Origin: Candidatus Nanohalarchaeota archaeon
GTDB lineage: Archaea > EX4484-52 > B79-G9
Assembly (NCBI GenBank): GCA_017610525.1
Contig: JAFCBW010000067.1
Span: forward strand, 1 to 6,540
Reading direction: 5' to 3'
DNA length: 6,540 bases
The first letter of the stretch is position 1, and each line of letters begins with the position of its first letter. The notes beneath the pieces are model-generated. The model had not been told where the DNA came from and searched no databases. It saw nothing but the letters and a program-made list of their open reading frames with translations. The translations under genes and the position numbers were made by a program. Below are positions 1-3,786 of this stretch, in pieces.

Positions 1-38
1 ATTTTGAAAATTGGTACCCAATTTCCAATTTTCGAAAT
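1..38. repeat. Imperfect 14-bp inverted repeat at the window edge
   Basis: Bases 1-14 (ATTTTGAAAATTGG) are the reverse complement of 25-38 with one mismatch, around a 10-nt loop; the inner nine pairs are perfect. The mismatch is a G-U pair in a plus-strand RNA. The repeat touches the first base, so it may extend to the left. A related string, ATTTCGAAAATCC, recurs at 54-66. It could be the hairpin end of an upstream transcript or part of a dispersed repeat. The pairing is seen directly; the role is unknown. Confidence 0.5.
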
Positions 39-65
39 TCGTAATTTGTGAACATTTCGAAAATC

Positions 66-87
66 CAGAAAATCGGAGATTTTCCTG
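66..87. repeat. Short AT-rich hairpin
   Basis: GAAAATC (68-74) pairs with GATTTTC (78-84) around a 3-nt loop, and CAG/CTG at 66-68 and 85-87 can extend it with a one-base bulge. It follows directly on the ATTTCGAAAATCC string at 54-66. In AT-rich DNA such a hairpin can arise by chance, and no function is assigned. Confidence 0.3.
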
Positions 88-93
88 AATAGA

Positions 94-143
94 TGAAGGC
101 AAATTGATTTTTGGTGATGTTTGCTCATTTATTTATGCCTTCA
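94..143. repeat. 8-bp inverted repeat with a wide loop
   Basis: TGAAGGCA (94-101) is the exact reverse complement of TGCCTTCA (136-143), 34 nt apart. The same GCCTTC/GAAGGC core forms a compact hairpin at 1135-1153 in front of the operon promoter. Re-use of the core in both intergenic regions could mean a common binding site, but it is short enough to be coincidence. Confidence 0.25.
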
Positions 144-156
144 CTATACAACTAAT

Positions 157-198
157 AAAAAGGTGGTCAAGGCACGAATAAGCTACAGGTGCCTTGAC
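157..198 (-). terminator. Stem-loop terminator of the leftward gene
   Basis: GTCAAGGCAC (166-175) and GTGCCTTGAC (189-198) form a perfect 10-bp stem with a 13-nt loop. Read leftward, the stem starts about 28 nt past the TAA of the 227-982 gene and is followed, six bases on, by TTTTT (A157-A161 on the plus strand). A strong stem followed by a T-run fits transcription termination. Rightward, the same stem is followed by a T-rich stretch (about 214-232), so it could also stop a transcript entering from the left. Factor-independent archaeal termination mostly depends on the T-run, so the stem may serve mainly RNA stability. Confidence 0.65.
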
Positions 199-226
199 AT
201 ATAATTTATAATTTAGTTTTTATTTT

Positions 227-982
227 TTATTTCCATAACCAGCCTAGCAAGCCCTTACTTTTCTTCTCAGATTCTGCCAGTTCCTGCAGCCTTGCCTGTT
301 CCTGTTCCATTTGCTGAATTTGCTCATGCATCATTGCTTTGACTTCTTCACTGCTGTCGGATTGGTCTTTCAGCTGTTTAAGCTCTTTGATACGTTGCCG
401 GTTTTGGGTCACTTCTGTTTCAAGTTCTTGTGCAGCTTTAGCGTCTCCTCCTGCAAAGAATCTGGTAATGCTGCTTCTTGTCTGGATTTTTTCTTCGGAT
501 TTTATTGTTGCCTGAACTGAATTGTCGAAATTTTTAGCGATTTCTGAGACTTGTGGTCCTGATCCTCCAAGCATATTTGCCATCTGGGAAAGTGTCTGGG
601 CAGCAATCCTTACCTGGTTTTGGTTCTGCAATGCCTGTTGATTTTTACCTTCGGAACCTTCTGCTTCGTTATGCATTTGTTGTTTCTTCTGTTCCATCTC
701 CTGCATGATATCATTTATCTGGGCTCTTACCTGCTCTTGTGCCTGTACCTGTTGAACTTCTCCCTGATTCTTTGTCTGCTGGTCGGTATTGACTTTTTGG
801 CCTTCACCGGTATCCTGGCCAAGTGGATCTATTTCTGGTTGCTGATTCGTTCCCTGTCCCGGTTCTCCTATCTCCGTATTTTCACTTCCTGTTCCCGGTT
901 CAGGTATACCTTGCCCTTGTGCAAAAACAAGAGAGGACAGCATCAGAAGTCCTATTACTAAAACAAATGTTTTTTTTATCAT
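227..982 (-). CDS. Secreted glutamine-rich coiled-coil protein, conserved archaeal type of unknown function
   Basis: 251 residues, ATG at 982, TAA at 229-227. Residues 1-21 are a signal peptide: basic MIKK, a hydrophobic core, and VFA before the likely cleavage, leaving Q22 as the mature start. Residues 22-75 are a disordered, Gly/Pro/Gln/Glu-rich linker with repeated EPGxG and GQG. Residues 76-106 form a helical, charged and Gln-rich stretch. A block at about 118-200 looks like the conserved core: NQNQVR (120-125), GPQVSEIAKNF (142-152), RFFAGGD (174-180), then NRQRIKEL (194-201). Residues 181-243 are strongly heptad-like coiled coil, and the chain ends in KGLLGWLWK, a short aromatic tail that could touch the membrane. 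It has no cysteine. From memory, archaeal secreted proteins share this core and tail; I know no assigned function. A GGGGAG site and a TATA box lie correctly upstream, and it is divergent from the operon at 1301. Reading frame and export are well supported; function is open. Confidence 0.9.
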   Translation of the reverse strand: MIKKTFVLVIGLLMLSSLVFAQGQGIPEPGTGSENTEIGEPGQGTNQQPEIDPLGQDTGEGQKVNTDQQTKNQGEVQQVQAQEQVRAQINDIMQEMEQKKQQMHNEAEGSEGKNQQALQNQNQVRIAAQTLSQMANMLGGSGPQVSEIAKNFDNSVQATIKSEEKIQTRSSITRFFAGGDAKAAQELETEVTQNRQRIKELKQLKDQSDSSEEVKAMMHEQIQQMEQEQARLQELAESEKKSKGLLGWLWK

Positions 983-988
983 TTTTAT

Positions 989-994
989 CTCCCC
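989..994 (-). promoter_or_regulatory. Ribosome binding site of the 227-982 gene
   Basis: On the minus strand GGGGAG lies 6 nt before the ATG at 982, normal spacing. It supports this start and argues against a leaderless transcript. Confidence 0.7.
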
Positions 995-1032
995 ACTAAA
1001 GTTTATTTAATGGTTATAGTTATGTTTGCCGG

Positions 1033-1040
1033 TATTTAAA
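1033..1040 (-). promoter_or_regulatory. Archaeal TATA box for the leftward gene
   Basis: TATTTAAA on the plus strand reads TTTAAATA leftward, an excellent archaeal TATA box, preceded by a CAAAAC stretch that could serve as BRE. Placing the start about 26 nt downstream gives a transcript beginning near 1010, with a leader of roughly 28 nt that still contains the GGGGAG site. The weaker TTAAATAAA at about 1002-1010 would start transcription inside or after that site and is less likely. Confidence 0.65.
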
Positions 1041-1134
1041 GTTTTGTTGAATAATGTGACAAAAAATAGGCATGCCAATTAAGATATGTTGGATGTATCT
1101 GTAAGTGTGGGATGAAATCTTTGTTTCGGTGGAT

Positions 1135-1153
1135 GCCTTCCTATTTCGAAGGC
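1135..1153. promoter_or_regulatory. Hairpin or operator-like palindrome upstream of the operon promoter
   Basis: GCCTTC (1135-1140) and GAAGGC (1148-1153) form a perfect 6-bp dyad around a 7-base spacer, ending ten bases before the TATA box at 1163. The position just upstream of TATA/BRE is typical of archaeal activator or repressor sites. The palindrome is seen; its use is inferred. Confidence 0.35.
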
Positions 1154-1162
1154 TATTAAAAC

Positions 1163-1170
1163 TTTATATA
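1163..1170 (+). promoter_or_regulatory. Archaeal TATA box for the rightward operon
   Basis: TTTATATA is close to the archaeal consensus and follows an A-rich TTAAAAC stretch usable as BRE. Initiation would fall near 1190-1197, inside the tandem repeat at 1177-1200, giving a leader of about 105-110 nt before the ATG at 1301. No comparable box lies between the genes further right, so it probably serves the whole operon. Confidence 0.55.
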
Positions 1171-1176
1171 GGGGTT

Positions 1177-1200
1177 AGTGTTATAGTAAGTGTTATAGTA
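1177..1200. repeat. Exact 12-bp tandem repeat, two copies
   Basis: AGTGTTATAGTA occurs twice in a row (1177-1188 and 1189-1200), with two further matching bases after it. It overlaps the predicted transcription start of the operon. It could be a slippage product or paired regulator sites; a copy-number change here would alter the 5' leader. Confidence 0.6.
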
Positions 1201-1289
1201 AGATGAATGAGTAGATGTTATGCTGAATGACAGAGTATGTGCTTTTTGTGCGCTCTTTGTGTGTTGAATGAAATTAAAATAAATGAGAC

Positions 1290-1295
1290 GGTGAT
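1290..1295 (+). promoter_or_regulatory. Ribosome binding site of the Yip1-like gene
   Basis: GGTGAT, complementary to the ATCACC of the archaeal 16S rRNA end, lies 5 nt before the ATG at 1301 and fixes that start. Confidence 0.75.
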
Positions 1296-1300
1296 GTGAT

Positions 1301-1936
1301 ATGGGTTTTGTGAAAGCGGTTCTTGGCTTGTTTGAGTCTCCTAATGAGACTATTAAAGGCCTTAAGAATAATCCGGATGGCGCGAAGATGTTTTTTGGGG
1401 CCATGATATTTTTTTCTGCGATATACGGGCTTGTATATGGATTTCTCGTGGGTGGTGCGTCTAGCTCTGCGTGGTATCTGATTAAGTTTCCGGCTACTCT
1501 TTTTTTGACGGGGCTTGTGCCCTATGTTACACTATATATTATTGTTAAGGTGTTTGGTATTAAGATGAGTCCCGGGGATCTTGTGGCATCGCTTTCAATC
1601 ACTTTTGCGGTTACCATGATTGTGGCTATTGCAATTTTACCTTTGAATGTCCTATATACATATACCGGGCATTCTCCTGCTGTCATACATTCGTTTTCGC
1701 TTTTTATTGCGATAATTGCGGGGCTTATATATCTTGCGAAGACTTTCAGGATTCTTGGCTCTGCTGAGGAAGGGACTGCGATTGTTGCTATGCTTATCTC
1801 TGCTGTTATTATTCTTTTTGTGATGACGCAGTTTGTGGACCTGTTTTTCAATATATCCGGTGCTACGGCTCAATCGGGGTTCATTATGGAGGATATGATG
1901 ATGAATACTGCGCAGAGGGCAAGTATTGTCAAATAG
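1301..1936 (+). CDS. Yip1-like five-helix membrane protein
   Basis: 211 residues, ATG 1301, TAG 1934-1936. A short amphipathic N-terminus (GFVKAVLGLFESPNETIKGL) with an FxSPxETI motif is followed by about five membrane segments near residues 30-52, 60-84, 94-121, 130-149 and 160-183. The pattern of an N-terminal 'F..P..T...L...P' element before five hydrophobic helices is that of prokaryotic Yip1-domain proteins, whose eukaryotic relatives act in Golgi/ER membrane traffic; the role of the prokaryotic ones is unclear. P64, P74, P114 and the GD at 92-93 lie within or next to helices, as is common in this family. The 28-residue tail after the last helix carries a methionine cluster (MEDMMM, about 196-201). 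It is the first operon gene, 9 nt ahead of the next start. The family call comes from pattern recognition only; an unrelated five-helix protein is possible. Confidence 0.65.
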   Translation: MGFVKAVLGLFESPNETIKGLKNNPDGAKMFFGAMIFFSAIYGLVYGFLVGGASSSAWYLIKFPATLFLTGLVPYVTLYIIVKVFGIKMSPGDLVASLSITFAVTMIVAIAILPLNVLYTYTGHSPAVIHSFSLFIAIIAGLIYLAKTFRILGSAEEGTAIVAMLISAVIILFVMTQFVDLFFNISGATAQSGFIMEDMMMNTAQRASIVK

Positions 1937-1940
1937 GTGG
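1935..1940 (+). promoter_or_regulatory. Ribosome binding site that decides the start of the 610-residue protein
   Basis: AGGTGG overlaps the TAG of the upstream gene and lies 5 nt before the ATG at 1946. A longer frame could start at GTG 1937, but that codon sits inside this site, so ATG 1946 is preferred. The overlap with the stop suggests translational coupling. Confidence 0.7.
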
Positions 1941-1945
1941 TTTTT

Positions 1946-3778
1946 ATGGCTCGAAGAATTGTTGGCGCGCTTATGGTTTTGCTTGTGGTTAGTCTTTTTG
2001 CACAGGCAGCATATAGTGACAGCTGGTTCCATTATAAAACGTATGACAGGGAAGTAGATGTTTATTCAGACGGGAGTTATAAGGTGTTTGAGACTATTGA
2101 GATACTCGGTATGAATGACGGTACTGCGCATGTTGAGCTTGGCTCGAATTTTGTTGTGAAGAGTGTGAAGGTGTCTTCTGATTCAGGGAAGACATGGATC
2201 ACTGTTGGTGAGAGTAATTATATTGAGGGGAATGTGCTGAAATATGTTGTTTTGAAGGATAAAAATTACAGGATACAGGTGCGCGGTGAAGGTGTAGGTG
2301 CATTGAGTTCTTTTAGCTCATCTGTTCCGTCAGGTGTTGATCAAGTGTTTATGAAGGTCAATTTCAGGTTTGATGATGTTTTCATGAGTGCTGTGAGTCC
2401 TGTTCCCATGCACAAGGGAGATAGTAGTGTTGAGTGGCGATTTATGGATAAGTATGCGAAGACTGTGAGTGTGTCTTTCGGGACTGTGAATAATGATGCC
2501 AAGGTTGATGCTGCTTGTGATGCGCTTGTGCTTGCCGGTTCTTTGAATAAGGTGACGCTGTTCTGTGATGTGAGTGCAGGTGAGCTTATAAACCGCCTTT
2601 CGATTAATGTGCCTGCTGGTCTTGAGTTCAGCTCGTTTGATGATGAGGGGTTTGAGGTTGTGTCTTCTGATCCGGTTGTTATAAATGCGAAGACTCCTGC
2701 AAAATCGTTTAGGATTTCTGATATGGAGTTTGTTATGTCCGGGGATGCTTTTGCTTCGATGCCTTCTTTTTCGAATGCAGGGGTTATGGATTATAATGTT
2801 GCTCTTTATTCTTCTGAGAGTTACAAGGTCGATAATGTTGAGTCCACGCTTACAAGGATTACGAAGTACGAGGCGGGGTTTTTGAGCAGGATATCAGGGT
2901 ATGTGCCATCAGGATATAATCTTGATAGCCTGTATACTGGAAAGTCTGGTGGCTCTTTGAGTTTTGATAAGGAGAAGCTGAAGGAGAAGGAGCATCTTGC
3001 GACTAATATTAATAGTGTTAATTTTGATGTTTTCCCGACCAAGAGAGGGTTTGCGATTGTGAAGGCGAATTATCAGGTTGTGAATACTGAGACAGGTAAA
3101 TATCTTGAGATTGAGCTTCCGGATAATTCTGTGTTCTGGGGAGCTATTGTTAATTCAGAGCCGGAGAAGGCGTATGGTGAAGGTAATGTTGTTGAGGTGC
3201 CGCTCCCGGTATCTTCAAAGTATGGGAACAGCTACCAGGCTATACGGATGACTCTTTTGTATGTTGTGACTGGCGATGTGTTCTCTGATGATATCTATTC
3301 ACAATATAATCTTATTTTGCCGACGCATAAGGCGCCGGTAACGAATATGAATATCAAGATTGGGCTGCCGGAATGGTTTATCTATTGGAAATCAGATGTT
3401 GTTCCTGAAATGGATGCGCAACTGATTACGTATACGCCAAGGCGCGTGTATTATGATAATGTGATTGATTTTGATGCTATCGGCGGTGCGCGAAAGGCGA
3501 TGAACGTGCAGGTTGAGCAGATGTCTATGGAGGCACCAGTACAGAGAGTACAGTTGAGTATGCATGGCACTCCTGTGACTGTCCAGATTCCTGAAATGAA
3601 GAAGTATCTCCAGGTCACTGGCGGCGGGGAGGCAATCATCATGCCTGAGGAATCTGTGAGGGTCACGATATACGGGTTCCAGCAAAAAGGAATGTATGGT
3701 GTGTATGTTCTGATTGCGACTGTTCTTCTTTTTGTGGTTATCCGGAAGAGGAAGAAGATTAAGAAACTTGTCTGGTGA
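1946..3778 (+). CDS. Large exported protein, C-terminally membrane-anchored, unrecognised family
   Basis: 610 residues from ATG 1946, TGA 3776-3778. Residues 1-22 are a signal peptide (MARR, hydrophobic core, FAQAA), and 583-599 a transmembrane helix followed by a basic tail (RKRKKIKKLVW), so the roughly 560-residue middle faces outside. That middle is beta-rich with few cysteines. Near residues 35-53, VDVYSDGSYKVFETIEI has the 'dGs..V.E.i' style of the first domain of DUF2207-like and similar proteins. Near 385-440, KYLEIELP, VFWGAIVNSEP and VVEVPLP match a pattern I recall from large prokaryotic membrane proteins (L..LP...lW...V.G.pv....g...vPL). Near 540-580, PVTVQIP then EESVRVTIY recalls the end of the same proteins. 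There is no catalytic motif. It sits between the Yip1-like and A2M-like genes with 9-nt and 8-nt gaps, so it is a likely partner of the A2M-like protein. The frame and topology are firm; function is unknown. Confidence 0.85.
   Translation: MARRIVGALMVLLVVSLFAQAAYSDSWFHYKTYDREVDVYSDGSYKVFETIEILGMNDGTAHVELGSNFVVKSVKVSSDSGKTWITVGESNYIEGNVLKYVVLKDKNYRIQVRGEGVGALSSFSSSVPSGVDQVFMKVNFRFDDVFMSAVSPVPMHKGDSSVEWRFMDKYAKTVSVSFGTVNNDAKVDAACDALVLAGSLNKVTLFCDVSAGELINRLSINVPAGLEFSSFDDEGFEVVSSDPVVINAKTPAKSFRISDMEFVMSGDAFASMPSFSNAGVMDYNVALYSSESYKVDNVESTLTRITKYEAGFLSRISGYVPSGYNLDSLYTGKSGGSLSFDKEKLKEKEHLATNINSVNFDVFPTKRGFAIVKANYQVVNTETGKYLEIELPDNSVFWGAIVNSEPEKAYGEGNVVEVPLPVSSKYGNSYQAIRMTLLYVVTGDVFSDDIYSQYNLILPTHKAPVTNMNIKIGLPEWFIYWKSDVVPEMDAQLITYTPRRVYYDNVIDFDAIGGARKAMNVQVEQMSMEAPVQRVQLSMHGTPVTVQIPEMKKYLQVTGGGEAIIMPEESVRVTIYGFQQKGMYGVYVLIATVLLFVVIRKRKKIKKLVW
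3774..3778 (+). promoter_or_regulatory. Ribosome binding site overlapping the upstream stop codon
   Basis: GGTGA contains the TGA of the upstream gene and lies 8 nt before the ATG at 3787. The ATG at 3779 is out of frame and meets a stop after seven codons. An in-frame GTG at 3775 would add four residues but lies inside this site. ATG 3787 with coupled translation is the best reading. Confidence 0.65.
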
Positions 3779-3786
3779 ATGTATAT

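Larger units (their letters stand above)
983..1300. other. Divergent intergenic region, 318 bp
   Basis: This gap separates the leftward secreted-protein gene from the rightward operon. It holds the leftward Shine-Dalgarno site and TATA box, a small hairpin (1135-1153), the rightward TATA box (1163-1170), a 12-bp tandem repeat (1177-1200) and the Shine-Dalgarno site of the Yip1-like gene. The inferred rightward leader is long for an archaeon, about 110 nt. It contains a 15-codon open frame (ATG 1220, TGA 1265-1267, MLNDRVCAFCALFVC) without a convincing ribosome site. I see no tRNA, and I recognise no riboswitch. Confidence 0.6.

Noticed and set aside
1..143. CRISPR array suggested by recurring AATTTCGAAAAT-like strings
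   Set aside because: Copies are short, unequal, partly inverted and irregularly spaced; there are no constant repeats with unique spacers.
114..155. 12-codon open frame after a GGTG sequence in the left intergenic region
   Set aside because: Too short, ends before the terminator stem, and overlaps an inverted repeat; most likely chance.
1220..1267. 15-codon open frame MLNDRVCAFCALFVC in the operon leader, possible leader peptide
   Set aside because: No clear ribosome site, very short, and no attenuator-like hairpins after it; kept only as a note in the intergenic entry.
1652..2032. 126-codon minus-strand frame spanning the junction of the first two operon genes
   Set aside because: It overlaps two well-supported genes with ribosome sites and has biased His/Asn/Lys composition.
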